DNA of 64,000 nt, taken from positions 62,001 through 126,000 of the forward strand of contig JAKFUF010000077.1 of NCBI GenBank assembly GCA_021732845.1, given 5' to 3'. Made by a program: the position numbers and the translations under genes. Below are positions 1-10,808 of this stretch, in pieces; within the stretch, counting starts at the first letter, position 1, and each line of letters starts with the position of its first letter. Below the pieces are notes generated by a model that was not told the origin of the DNA, did no database searches, and worked only from the letters and a program-made list of their open reading frames with translations. The stretch comes from Planctomycetaceae bacterium (lineage in GTDB: Bacteria; Planctomycetota; Planctomycetia; Planctomycetales; Planctomycetaceae).

Positions 1-24
1 CCTCCGTTGTCGAAGGATGGATTC

Positions 25-840
25 ATGGGCCACCGGAGTTCCTGCACCCTCCTGATGGGGGTATTGTGTTGCCTTCTGGCGTGTGTGGCCGGCTCAAACG
101 CACACGCGCAAGGGACAGCTCCGGCGCCGCGCCGGGCACCGCAGCTTTTGGTTGTCCTGATCGGCGGCATGGATTCGGACCCGACGGCCGCCCAGATCGC
201 CGGGACGGCGAAGCGCAGCGAAGGGAACAGCGGCCTTTATCAGTTGCAGCAGGATCTGCAGGAGCCCAATGTCCGCTGTGAGTATTTCAACTGGAACGGG
301 ACGCGGGCGGGTCAGATCCGCGATCCGCACCCGCCGCGGACGGAGCCGATTGCCAGCGTGATCCGCGCTTCTTTGCGCGAGCAGCCACGCGATCGGGTCG
401 CCATCGTGGGGAACAGTTGGGGCGGGCACACCGCCCTGGAAACCGTCTGCCGTCTGCACGACTGCGCGACTCCGCTGCAACTGGATCTGGTGGTGTTTCT
501 CGACCCCTCTTCGACCGGCCGCGGCAAGCGGCCCAAGGGACTGCCGGCCAACGTCGGGTCGGCGGTGAATTTTCACACGCGCAACGCCTTCGTGTGGGGG
601 ACCATCAAGGATGATCTCAGCGACCGGATTCTCAATTTGGATCTGGGACATCCCGACACCGGGTATCTCTCCAAGGGCGGCCCCGCCTACGATTCACCCT
701 TCAATTTTCCCGCGCATGTGGCTGCCGAGTGGGATCCGCGGATCCATGCCAACATCCGCAACCGGCTGCTCGATCTGGCCCCCAAAAGCATTGCCCCAGA
801 CGCCTCCCAGCCCACGCCTTCAACCGCCCGGACTCCATGA
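25..840 (+). CDS. Exported alpha/beta-hydrolase-like protein
   Basis: A 271-aa protein with an N-terminal signal peptide (about residues 1-29, hydrophobic core LLMGVLCCLLACVAG, AHAQ end). GNSWGGH places a likely nucleophile Ser131 in a G-x-S-x-G elbow, and the preceding strand LLVVLIGGMDSD fits an alpha/beta-hydrolase core. The acid and the catalytic His are not certain. The ATG at 25 is chosen because an AAGGA lies 8 nt upstream and the signal peptide starts there; the frame is open to the window edge, so a longer form cannot be excluded. Its stop overlaps the start of the cardiolipin synthase gene (ATGA), so the two are probably translated together. Substrate unknown; a periplasmic lipase or esterase would fit the neighbour but is inference. 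Confidence 0.75.
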   Translation: MGHRSSCTLLMGVLCCLLACVAGSNAHAQGTAPAPRRAPQLLVVLIGGMDSDPTAAQIAGTAKRSEGNSGLYQLQQDLQEPNVRCEYFNWNGTRAGQIRDPHPPRTEPIASVIRASLREQPRDRVAIVGNSWGGHTALETVCRLHDCATPLQLDLVVFLDPSSTGRGKRPKGLPANVGSAVNFHTRNAFVWGTIKDDLSDRILNLDLGHPDTGYLSKGGPAYDSPFNFPAHVAAEWDPRIHANIRNRLLDLAPKSIAPDASQPTPSTARTP

Positions 841-2264
841 GCAGCCTTTGGGGATTTCTGGTTCTCGAAGGTTACCTGCTCACCCTGCTGCTGGTGCCGT
901 GGGTTTTCTTCCAGCGGAAGAAGACCTCGACCGCGGTCCTCGCCTGGATCATGGCGATCATCATGCTGCCGTATGTCGGTGGCTTCCTGTTCCTGATATT
1001 TGGCACGAACAACGTCCGCCGCCGGCAGGAGCGCAAGCGGGATGCGGCCGCAAAAATCAACCGCTACATGCCAGGCATCCCGCAGTATGAACTAATGCTG
1101 GATGAGGTGGCCCCCCAGGTCCGGCGGCTGACGCGGCTGGCTGAACGGGTGGGCGGCAACAAGGCGAGCGCCGGCAACCGGGTCGAGCTGATCAACGACA
1201 CAAACCGGGCGTTTGGGCTGATCGAGCAGGCGATCGGCCAGTCCACGCGCTCCATCAACCTCGAATACTACATCTGGCAGCCCGACCGCACCGGCACGCG
1301 GCTCCGCGATCTGCTGATCGAACGCGCCAAAGCCGGAGTGCAGATCCGATTCCTGTATGACGGTTTTGGCTCCATGCGGATCCGCCGCCGCTTCCTGCAG
1401 CCGATGCACGACGTGGGGATCCGCACGGCGGCGGCGATGCCCGGAGCGTCGTTCCGCGAGCGCTGGTCGATCAATTTTCGCAACCACCGCAAGATTGTCC
1501 TTTGCGACGGCCAGGTCGCCTTTACCGGCGGCATGAACGTCGGCGACGACTACCGGGGGCTCAACCCCCGCATCGGCTTCTGGCGGGACACCCACCTGGG
1601 CCTTCGCGGTCCCGCCGTGCTGCAGTTGCAGCAGGTGTTCGCCGAAGACTGGTTTTATGCCACGGGTGAGGAACTCTCCGGGCCGGAATGGTACCCCATC
1701 CCCGAGTCCATGGGCGACCACATGGCGCAGGTCGTTCCCGGCGGACCGTACGGCGGGGCCGACGCCTTCCATCACCTGTTCTTCGCCGCCATCAACGAAG
1801 CCGAGAATCGCATCACGCTCGCCACCTCGTTTTTCGTGCCGACGCCACCGCTCGTCACCGCTCTGGAAACCGCGGCCTACCGTGGGGTGAGCGTCCGGCT
1901 CATGCTGGCGGGCAAGCCCGACATTCGGGGAATGCTGACCGCCGGCCGGGCGTTCTACGACACCCTGCTGGAAAGCGGCGTCGAAATCTACGAGTACCAG
2001 GAAGGCCTCCAGCATGCCAAAACGCTGACCATCGACGGCCGCTGGTCGCTCGTCGGCAGCCCAAATTTTGACAGCCGCAGCGTGCTGCTCAACTTCGAAG
2101 TGGCCGTCGCCTTCGACAGCCCGGCACTCGCCGAGCAGTTGGAAGACCATTTCGTCCGCGACTGCCTGCGGGCCAAAAAGATCGACCCCGCCACCTGGAA
2201 CCAACGCGGCATGATCCCCAAAATCGCCGAACAGGCCATCCGCCTGTTTTCGCCGATCCTGTAA
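837..2264 (+). CDS. cls: Cardiolipin synthase (phospholipase D family)
   Basis: A 475-aa inner-membrane enzyme that condenses two phosphatidylglycerols to cardiolipin. Two N-terminal membrane segments (about residues 5-24 and 33-55) precede two PLD domains. The HKD motifs are complete: His217-Lys219-Asp224 in NHRKIVLCDG and His393-Lys395-Asp400 in QHAKTLTIDG, each followed by the expected G-S/G-x-N region. The ATG at 837 overlaps the stop of the upstream hydrolase; a longer reading frame from 729 would run inside that gene and is rejected. Length is typical of bacterial Cls (about 480 aa). Confidence in family is high; in vivo substrate is inferred from the family. Confidence 0.95.
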   Translation: MSSLWGFLVLEGYLLTLLLVPWVFFQRKKTSTAVLAWIMAIIMLPYVGGFLFLIFGTNNVRRRQERKRDAAAKINRYMPGIPQYELMLDEVAPQVRRLTRLAERVGGNKASAGNRVELINDTNRAFGLIEQAIGQSTRSINLEYYIWQPDRTGTRLRDLLIERAKAGVQIRFLYDGFGSMRIRRRFLQPMHDVGIRTAAAMPGASFRERWSINFRNHRKIVLCDGQVAFTGGMNVGDDYRGLNPRIGFWRDTHLGLRGPAVLQLQQVFAEDWFYATGEELSGPEWYPIPESMGDHMAQVVPGGPYGGADAFHHLFFAAINEAENRITLATSFFVPTPPLVTALETAAYRGVSVRLMLAGKPDIRGMLTAGRAFYDTLLESGVEIYEYQEGLQHAKTLTIDGRWSLVGSPNFDSRSVLLNFEVAVAFDSPALAEQLEDHFVRDCLRAKKIDPATWNQRGMIPKIAEQAIRLFSPIL

Positions 2265-2276
2265 CCCCCCCGTAGC

Positions 2277-2292
2277 ATGGGCTTCAGCCCAT
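2277..2292. repeat. Short hairpin (7-bp stem) after cls
   Basis: ATGGGCT-TC-AGCCCAT forms a perfect 7-bp hairpin directly after the cls stop. No T-run follows, so it is a weak terminator candidate. The surrounding GTAGCATGGGCTTCAGCCC type of element is repetitive in character. The rest of 2293-2513 shows nothing recognisable. Confidence 0.5.
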
Positions 2293-2513
2293 CATTTCGA
2301 CTCACGCTTCCCAGCACGCCCCCGGGCACGAACCTCACCGTCCCCCTTCTCGTTGTCTAACTAACTAAGATCAGCCTTCGGTCAGCTCCGCGGCCCTCCG
2401 CGATCTCCGCAATGTCACATCCAGCCCGAAGAACTGCCGCTGACTTGAATCCTTCCCGCCCCGTTGCGGGTATACTGGGCGACAACCGTCCTCCCGCCAT
2501 TCCCAAAAGCGCC

Positions 2514-4643
<2,130 letters not shown>

Positions 4644-4881
4644 CGCAGGCGAGGGGAACGCTTCGACGTTGCCTTGTCGAAACAGCCAATGCGATAAAAC
4701 CGCTGAACAGGCCAGTTCCAACGACCGCGCCACGCGAACGACGTTGCAAAACAGGAAGAAGTGACAGACGACGAAAGCCACGATGAATCCGGTCCACCAT
4801 GTCTCACGCCACACCACGGCCATCAGCGCTGCGAGGTCCAAGGGGACAGGCGAAATCCCGGTCTGAACTCGATGGTCTTAT

Positions 4882-6672
4882 TCACGAGCCCCCCACAACC
4901 TCAAACTGCGCGGCCGAACCCTCCGGCTTGGTCACCTCGACCTTCAATTCCGGCGCTTCATGGTCTGAAACTTCCACGCGGATTGTGAGGGTGTGTCGTC
5001 CCGGTTCGAGCTGGAGTTCAAACTCCCGCTGGGTCTCAAACGCTTCCGCATCCAGCCAGGCTTGCAAGCGTTCGGTGCAGTCGATTTTGAAGGCCACTTT
5101 GCCCGCTTCGTTCACTTGAAGTTCACCCTGCAGAATCTGGACGGCGGGCGTGTTCCCGGCACGCAGCTCGGCCAGGGGCAATCCTCCCCCGACCTTGCCA
5201 TACACCGACGCCCAGTGGGTGGGTTCGCTGCCCAGAACATGCTGCCGGATATGCTCCAGATGGGGCACTTCGTCCGTCAGTTCCGTCGGTGGCCTCACAA
5301 GCAAATGCCAGCGCTGAATTGTCGGGATCTTGCGGATTTCATATTCGCCCGGCTTGCCCAGTTCCGACACGAACTTGGCCAGGTCGATGACTTCCTCGTG
5401 CGTCAAAAACTTGGTCAGACCCTGCGGCATCAGCGACTTGCCTTCAACCTCTTCTTCAATGTCCGCGCGGGGAATGATCACCGTCTTGTTCTGCGCATCA
5501 CGGATGCGGACACGGTTCTCGTCGCGGTCGATGACGACGCCGGTCAGCGCGGTTCCGTTGGCCAGGGCAAAGATCTTGGTGACGTACTGTTCCTTGACGG
5601 CGAGGTTCGGATTGAGAATGGAGTTCACCACGTAGTCCACCGGCGACGATCCGCCCAGCGCACTGAGTTCCGGGCCAACCTGCCCGCCGGCGCGGCTCAC
5701 GCTGTGGCAGCGCATGCAGCTCACATCCGCCCGCCGGAAGATCTTTTCGCCGCGGGCGGCATTTCCTTTGGCGATGACCTCGTTCACCAGTTCCGCCACC
5801 TCGGCGGGAGTCGGTGGGACAGGGTCGCTGGCGACGCCTGCCGCCTCGCTAAGCACCGCCGACAATTCCGCATCGCTGCGGCCGACGGAATACATGTACC
5901 GCAACGCGGTTTTGGCGACATCCTTCGCGAGCTTCTGCTCTTTCAAGGCTGCGGCGAGCAGGTCCACACCTTCTTTGCGGTTGAAAAAGGCATCCAGCAT
6001 CGCACTGAATTCATCCTGCGGCGTGGCTTCACCCAGGACTTTTGCCGCTTGAACCGCCGCGACTCTTGCGTCCAAAGCCACCAGTCCCGCAACGGCATTC
6101 GCGCGGAGCGCGATCGGTCGCGTAGAGCCCGCCAGCTTCAACAGGGTTGCCTGGCTGCCCGCATCGCCGACTGCCGAGAGCCCGTCAATGGCAGCCAATT
6201 GGAGTTCCGGAGGAGTCTTCTCGTCGGCCAGCAGCGCCTCAAGTGCCTTGGAAATCGCCGCCTCTTTCCAGACCGAGGCGAGGCGGATGGCGGCCAACTG
6301 CAGCTTGGAATCCTTGTCCGTCACGAATTGGTCAATCGAGGCCAGGCTGCCCGTCGGCTTGACCTTGCGCGTCGTGGCTGCTTCCGTGAGCCACGCCATC
6401 GCCTTGATTCGCAGGTCATTTGGAAATCCGTCACTCTTCAGAGCTTGGTCGTACACCACGCGCAGGTCGTGTTCGTTGCCGCGGGTGCAGATCATCTCCA
6501 CCACGGCGGGCAGACGGGCCGGCGGGAGCCGACCGCTTTGAAACAGTTTGAGAACCGGACCAACGGCACTGGGTGGCACCGCGTCCTCACCATGCACCTC
6601 AGGCACGATCGCCGGCAGACTGCAGAGGACGATCAAAGTAAAGCTGGCAGCGGCACGCACGGCAGCGGTCAT
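4882..6672 (-). CDS. Exported HEAT-repeat c-type haem protein (PVC CxxCH family)
   Basis: A 596-aa protein with signal peptide (about 1-28). Residues about 30-290 are alpha-helical HEAT-like repeats (repeated L-AAI-L and D-LA-KALE patterns). A haem site CMRCH lies near residues 319-323 in the arrangement of the Pirellula/Verrucomicrobium haem-binding domain (GEKIFRR before, GPELSALG and YVVNSILNPN after), ending with the typical SLMPQGL and VIDLAKFVSEL. The final 130 residues resemble a beta-sandwich. It is likely a periplasmic electron carrier or scaffold; no partner dehydrogenase domain is present in this polypeptide. Single gene, monocistronic as far as the sequence shows. Confidence 0.85.
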   Translation of the reverse strand: MTAAVRAAASFTLIVLCSLPAIVPEVHGEDAVPPSAVGPVLKLFQSGRLPPARLPAVVEMICTRGNEHDLRVVYDQALKSDGFPNDLRIKAMAWLTEAATTRKVKPTGSLASIDQFVTDKDSKLQLAAIRLASVWKEAAISKALEALLADEKTPPELQLAAIDGLSAVGDAGSQATLLKLAGSTRPIALRANAVAGLVALDARVAAVQAAKVLGEATPQDEFSAMLDAFFNRKEGVDLLAAALKEQKLAKDVAKTALRYMYSVGRSDAELSAVLSEAAGVASDPVPPTPAEVAELVNEVIAKGNAARGEKIFRRADVSCMRCHSVSRAGGQVGPELSALGGSSPVDYVVNSILNPNLAVKEQYVTKIFALANGTALTGVVIDRDENRVRIRDAQNKTVIIPRADIEEEVEGKSLMPQGLTKFLTHEEVIDLAKFVSELGKPGEYEIRKIPTIQRWHLLVRPPTELTDEVPHLEHIRQHVLGSEPTHWASVYGKVGGGLPLAELRAGNTPAVQILQGELQVNEAGKVAFKIDCTERLQAWLDAEAFETQREFELQLEPGRHTLTIRVEVSDHEAPELKVEVTKPEGSAAQFEVVGGS

Positions 6673-6744
6673 CGAAAAACACCTGATTGAGTGCTGACTT
6701 CTGGGCCATTCGTCGAATTCCAGGAGCCACTGACGAAGAGCGGA

Positions 6745-7062
6745 TTACACGGAGGAAGGAGGCTCAGCCTTGGGGGATGACGGCATCGCCCCCGGCGGCG
6801 GCGTGCCGTGGCCCGCCTGGATGTAGGCCGCGCGTTGCGCGGAGTATTCGGCAGGCGTCATCGATTCACTGCCAGCCGCCTGGCCACAGGCCGCATCCTC
6901 AAAATAACGCTTCAGATACGGGACGCACCATCCACAACCCGTTCCCGCACCGCCACATTCGCTGATCTGGCTCGCGACACGCGGCCGGTGCAGCCGGATG
7001 AAGTTCAGAATCTTGCGTTTGGTCACATGGAAGCAGTAACAGATCGTGTCGGCGGACTCCAT
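6745..7062 (-). CDS. Bfd-like [2Fe-2S]-binding protein
   Basis: A 105-aa protein whose first 60 residues hold the Bfd-type cluster ligands: CYCFHVTKRK at the start and GCGWCVPYLK at about 45-54. The C-terminal 45 residues are Ala/Pro/Ser-rich and probably disordered. Family members act as small ferredoxins (e.g. iron release from bacterioferritin). Start choice is uncertain: the ATG at 7062 puts the first Cys at the usual place, but an ATG at 7143 has a better ribosome site (GAGG 9 nt upstream) and would add 27 residues. No bacterioferritin gene is present in the window. Confidence 0.8.
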   Translation of the reverse strand: MESADTICYCFHVTKRKILNFIRLHRPRVASQISECGGAGTGCGWCVPYLKRYFEDAACGQAAGSESMTPAEYSAQRAAYIQAGHGTPPPGAMPSSPKAEPPSSV

Positions 7063-7237
7063 GTAAAATTTCCGGTCCAGCAGGGTTGGTCTTGTCCCAG
7101 TATACTGCCCGCAAACTTGATGTGGCAACTTTGCAGTCAGCATTGCTTGTCCTCGAAACAGTCTCTAAACTCTTGGTTTCCGCAGAATTTGGGTTCAGTC
7201 GCCGGGCAATTCCCGGCGAACAGTTGGGAGCAGTTCC

Positions 7238-7531
7238 GTGACGATTGATCGCAGTCTCAAACGCAAGGGGCGCCTCGCCCGCTCGCGCAACGTCCTGAAG
7301 CGTGTGGAACGCATCGCGCAGATGAAGTCGCAGGACAAGTGGGTCGACGGCCAAAGCCCCATCGGGCTGGCGAAAACCCGCGTCATCAAGGCGGCCATCG
7401 GGAAAAAGAAAAAGAAAGCGGCAGCGGAAGACGATAAAGCTGCGGGAGGCAAGCCCGCCAAGGGTGCGAAGGGAGCGGCCAAAGCACCTGCCGCCAAAGC
7501 ACCTGCCGCCAAGGCTCCCGCGAAAAAGTGA
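7238..7531 (+). CDS. Small basic protein (planctomycete/chlamydial/verrucomicrobial family) with Lys-Ala tail
   Basis: A 97-aa protein. The first 55 residues (MTIDRSLKRKGRLARSRNVL, then KRVERIAQM) match what I know of the small basic protein family shared by Planctomycetes, Verrucomicrobia and Chlamydiae, often taken to be ribosome- or nucleic-acid-associated. After IGKKKKK the protein continues with an Ala/Lys/Pro-rich tail containing the direct repeat KAPAAKAPAAKAPAKK, like a histone H1 tail. GTG start at 7238 is supported by TTGGGAG 7 nt upstream. Function is not known from the sequence. Confidence 0.85.
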   Translation: MTIDRSLKRKGRLARSRNVLKRVERIAQMKSQDKWVDGQSPIGLAKTRVIKAAIGKKKKKAAAEDDKAAGGKPAKGAKGAAKAPAAKAPAAKAPAKK

Positions 7532-7568
7532 TGGATCACGTCCGCGAACAGCCATGATTTGGAGCTTT

Positions 7569-7589
7569 CCGCAGGCCTCTCGCCTGCGG
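7569..7589 (+). terminator. Hairpin downstream of small basic protein gene
   Basis: CCGCAGGC-CTCTC-GCCTGCGG is a perfect 8-bp GC-rich stem with a 5-nt loop, 38 nt after the stop codon. The following ATCTTCAATTC is only moderately T-rich, so it is a probable but not canonical Rho-independent terminator. Nothing else is recognisable up to 7700. Confidence 0.5.
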
Positions 7590-7734
7590 ATCTTCAATTC
7601 TGGTACTCGGCGAATCTTTGCCATTTATCGCAGTCTCCCAAGTGTTAAAGAGAATTCTAGTTGCCGATGGCACCCAGGACTCCTAATCTAACACTGCGGT
7701 GATCTACGCCCTTCCCTTTGGAGAGCGGTCTGCG

Positions 7735-9435
7735 ATGTTGGCGACTTTGCGGTATTTCGGCGGTGTCTTCATCCGGCAGCAAATGCGCCGCGAAGTGGCT
7801 AACTTTCGCCGCCAAACTCAGGATTGCCGAGAAACCCAGCAGGCTGTACTCGCGGACCTGCTGCGGCTCAATGCCGACAGCGATTTCTCGCGAACCCATA
7901 AATTAGCCGAAGTCCGAACCTCTTCGGACCTTCGTGCGCACGTGCCGGTCGCGGATTTTGAATACTATCGCCCGTACGTTGACCGCCTGAAACAGGGCGA
8001 AGTCTCGGCATTGCTCGGGTCGAAGCAAAAGCTGCTGATGTTCACCCTGACGAGCGGAACCACCGCCGACAGCAAGTCGATCCCCATCACACAGCGGTTC
8101 TTGGAAGACTACCGCCGTGGCTGGAAGATCTGGGGCATCCAGGCCTACGACGCCCACCCGGCGCTGTTCGTGTCAGACATCGTCCAGTTGGTGGGCGATC
8201 ACCAGCAGTACAACACGCCTGGCGGCCATCCCTGTGGCAACATCACGGGACTCGTCTCCGCAATCCAAAATCCGCTTGTGAAGACGATGTACACCGTGCC
8301 GGACCTGGTCGCCAAGATCAAGGATCCTGACGCGCGGTACTACACGGCCCTGCGCTGCGCGGTGGCCAATCCGCGGGTGGGCATGGTGATGACCGCCAAC
8401 CCCAGCACGCTGGTTCATCTCGCGAAACTCGGCGATGCCCACAAGGCCGAGTTGATTCGCGACATTGCCGATGGAACCTTGAATTCCAAGTATCAGTTTC
8501 CGTCCGCATTGTGCCGGCTCTCGTCGATTCGCCGGAAGGACCCGCGGCGTGCGCGGGAATTGGAGCGGATGGTGAGCCATAGTGGCGGGCTTTATCCTCG
8601 CGATTACTGGCCGGGATTGGCTCTGCAAGCCGTGTGGATGGGCGGCAGCGCCGCGTGCTACCTCGCGGATCTCAAAGAGTATTATGGCGATGTGCCGATT
8701 CGCGACCATGGGCTGTCAGCCAGCGAAGGCCGGATGACGATTCCCTGTGCGGACGGCACGACGGACGGCATTTTGGATGTGGGGACACACTACTTCGAGT
8801 TCATTCCCGAAGCAGAAGCCGAATCGACCCGTCCGGTGGTGTTGGAGGCCCATGAGCTGGAGCCGGGTCGCAACTACTTCATCCTGCTGACCACGTCCTC
8901 GGGTTTGTATCGCTACAACATCCGCGATGTCGTGCGCTGCACCGGCTTCTTCGGCACCACGCCCACCCTGGAGTTCCTCAACAAGGGGGCGCACATCTCA
9001 AGCCTGACCGGCGAGAAACTCAGTGAATCGCAGGTTGTCTCCGCCGTCCGCAGCGTGGCTCACCCCTTGGGAATTCGCCTGTCGTTCTTCACGGTCGCCC
9101 CGCACTGGGGAAGCCCACCAGGTTACAAGCTGCTGGTCGAAGGCCGGGACCTCGGCAATCTGTCGATGGGGTCGTGGCTCGCCCAAAATGTCGACACCGC
9201 CCTGCAGCAGATGAACTGCGAGTACGGCGACAAACGCCGTTCCGGCCGACTCTCTCCACTCGCCCCCGTCGTGTTGGCCGATGGCACCTGGCAACGGTTT
9301 GCCCGCTCCCGGCAGTCGCGCCCGGGCGCGAGCCTGGAGCAGTACAAGCACCCCTGCCTGTCCCCGGACCTGGCATTCTGTGACAATTTGGTGCAACAAT
9401 TCGGCACGAACTCCGCTGTCAAAGCCGCCTCCTAA
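7735..9435 (+). CDS. GH3-family adenylate-forming acyl-amido synthetase-like protein
   Basis: A 566-aa protein of the GH3 superfamily, related to plant auxin/jasmonate amido synthetases. Signature stretches are LMFTLTSGTTADSKSIPIT near residue 103 (phosphate-binding loop), GLSASEGRMTIP near 328, and the C-terminal YRYNIRDVVRCTGF with LTGEKLSESQV, all typical of ATP-dependent acyl-adenylate formation. The ATG at 7735 is preferred over a GTG at 7699 because GGAG lies just upstream and the N-terminus then matches family length. It precedes a glycosyltransferase gene by 60 nt. Bacterial substrates of GH3 proteins are mostly unknown. Confidence 0.88.
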   Translation: MLATLRYFGGVFIRQQMRREVANFRRQTQDCRETQQAVLADLLRLNADSDFSRTHKLAEVRTSSDLRAHVPVADFEYYRPYVDRLKQGEVSALLGSKQKLLMFTLTSGTTADSKSIPITQRFLEDYRRGWKIWGIQAYDAHPALFVSDIVQLVGDHQQYNTPGGHPCGNITGLVSAIQNPLVKTMYTVPDLVAKIKDPDARYYTALRCAVANPRVGMVMTANPSTLVHLAKLGDAHKAELIRDIADGTLNSKYQFPSALCRLSSIRRKDPRRARELERMVSHSGGLYPRDYWPGLALQAVWMGGSAACYLADLKEYYGDVPIRDHGLSASEGRMTIPCADGTTDGILDVGTHYFEFIPEAEAESTRPVVLEAHELEPGRNYFILLTTSSGLYRYNIRDVVRCTGFFGTTPTLEFLNKGAHISSLTGEKLSESQVVSAVRSVAHPLGIRLSFFTVAPHWGSPPGYKLLVEGRDLGNLSMGSWLAQNVDTALQQMNCEYGDKRRSGRLSPLAPVVLADGTWQRFARSRQSRPGASLEQYKHPCLSPDLAFCDNLVQQFGTNSAVKAAS

Positions 9436-9495
9436 TGATTTGAGAGACCGGCCTGGCAGCCATCGTCCGCGGCCGCGCCAAGAAGGGGAGGGACT

Positions 9496-10641
9496 ATGGC
9501 TGACGTGGTCCAACAACCGGCACCCCCACGCGCCCGGCCGATTGCCTTCTGCATCACCGACCTCGATCCCGGCGGGGCGGAGCGGGCTCTGGTGCAAATC
9601 GTCCTCAGGCTCGACCGGGCGGTCTGGCAGCCACATGTCTACTGCCTGTCGAGGCGTGGCTCACTCGTCGACGACCTGGAGCAGGCCGGCGTTCCCGTCA
9701 TGTGCCTGGCGATCACACGCTGGAACCTGCCGGCTGTGATGCTGAAATTATACACAGAATTTAGACGCATTCGCCCGGTTGTGCTGCAGACGTTCCTGTT
9801 TCACGCGAACATGCTGGGACGCCTGGCGGGAACGCTGGCGCGGGTACCGCACATCGTCTCGGGAATCCGCGTGGCTGACCGCCGTGGACTGTGGCGGCTG
9901 CGCGCCGATCGATGGACCGAGTGGATGGTGGACCGTCATGTATGCGTCAGCCAAGCCGTGGCTGACTACTCGATTCAAATCGGAAAACTGAATCCCCACA
10001 AGGTGCAGGTGATTTCCAACGGGGTCAATGTGCGACGGTTCAGCGAAGCGAAGCCCGCGGACTTGTCGCCGTTCGGCATCCCCACCAATGCCAAGACACT
10101 GATTTGCGTCGCCCGTCTCGATCCCCAGAAAGGGTTGCTCGACCTGTTGGACGCAATGCTGACCTTGTGGCCGACGAACCCCGACATTCATCTGCTGGTG
10201 GTGGGCGAAGGCCCACAACGGGCGGAACTCGAAACTCGGCTGGCGGTGCCCGCGTATGCGCGGGCGCATCTGGCCGGATGGCGCAGCGACGTTCCATCCC
10301 TGCTGAAGGCCTGCCAAGGCCTCGTGCTGTCCTCGTGGTGGGAGGGGATGCCCAACGTGATTCTGGAAGCGATGGCCGCCGGTCTCCCGGTCATCGCGAC
10401 ACGTGTGGAAGGGGTGCCGGAACTGGTTCAGCCGGGGGTCACGGGGTGGCTCGTGCCGGCGCGCTCCCCAGACGCGCTGGCCGCCGCCATCATGGCCTGG
10501 TCCGCCTCTTCACAACAGGCCATGGAATTCGGGAAAAAGTCACAACAAATTATTAAGAGAGACTTTACGCTCGAAGCTGCGTCTTACGCCTATGATCATT
10601 TGTACAAGGAACTCGCCTCCGGGTTGGAAGCCGCACCCTGA
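9496..10641 (+). CDS. Glycosyltransferase family 4
   Basis: A 381-aa GT-B enzyme of the GT4 type. The N-terminal half opens with the glycine-rich LDPGGAERALVQI. The C-terminal half carries the GT4 signature EGMPNVILEAMAAGLPVIAT (E-x7-E) followed by VEGVPELV. Start ATG at 9496 has an excellent AAGGGGAGG site. It probably adds a sugar from a nucleotide donor to a surface polysaccharide or lipid, by family analogy; acceptor unknown. It may be co-transcribed with the GH3 gene. Confidence 0.9.
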   Translation: MADVVQQPAPPRARPIAFCITDLDPGGAERALVQIVLRLDRAVWQPHVYCLSRRGSLVDDLEQAGVPVMCLAITRWNLPAVMLKLYTEFRRIRPVVLQTFLFHANMLGRLAGTLARVPHIVSGIRVADRRGLWRLRADRWTEWMVDRHVCVSQAVADYSIQIGKLNPHKVQVISNGVNVRRFSEAKPADLSPFGIPTNAKTLICVARLDPQKGLLDLLDAMLTLWPTNPDIHLLVVGEGPQRAELETRLAVPAYARAHLAGWRSDVPSLLKACQGLVLSSWWEGMPNVILEAMAAGLPVIATRVEGVPELVQPGVTGWLVPARSPDALAAAIMAWSASSQQAMEFGKKSQQIIKRDFTLEAASYAYDHLYKELASGLEAAP

Positions 10642-10770
10642 AATTGGACCGCAGAAAATTTTGCAACAATCTCCAATTTCTTACAGGACTATGACCTGCG
10701 CCGATGCGCGCGACCAGCACGGCTGAAGAGACAGGAAAGAGGCTTGACCAACCGTCGCTTAAAGGTGATT

Positions 10771-10808
10771 ATGGGGACCTGTGGGGAGCAGTGGGGAAAA
10801 GTGGAAGC
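10771..10808 (+). promoter_or_regulatory. MraZ operator: four boxes at 10-bp spacing
   Basis: Directly before the mraZ start codon, the pentamer TGGGG occurs at 10772, 10782 and 10792, with a degenerate fourth copy TGGAA at 10802, exactly one helical turn apart. In E. coli, MraZ binds TGGGN repeats separated by 5 nt upstream of its own gene; the same geometry is seen here. The boxes also overlap the ribosome-binding region, so binding could block translation initiation or early transcription. Confidence 0.85.

Noticed and set aside
1092-2204. Minus-strand frame (370 codons) opposite cls
   Set aside because: Antisense shadow of a gene with both HKD motifs.
4993-6690. Long plus-strand frame (565 codons) opposite the haem protein gene
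   Set aside because: Shadow of a high-GC gene; the minus-strand product has a signal peptide, CxxCH and family motifs.
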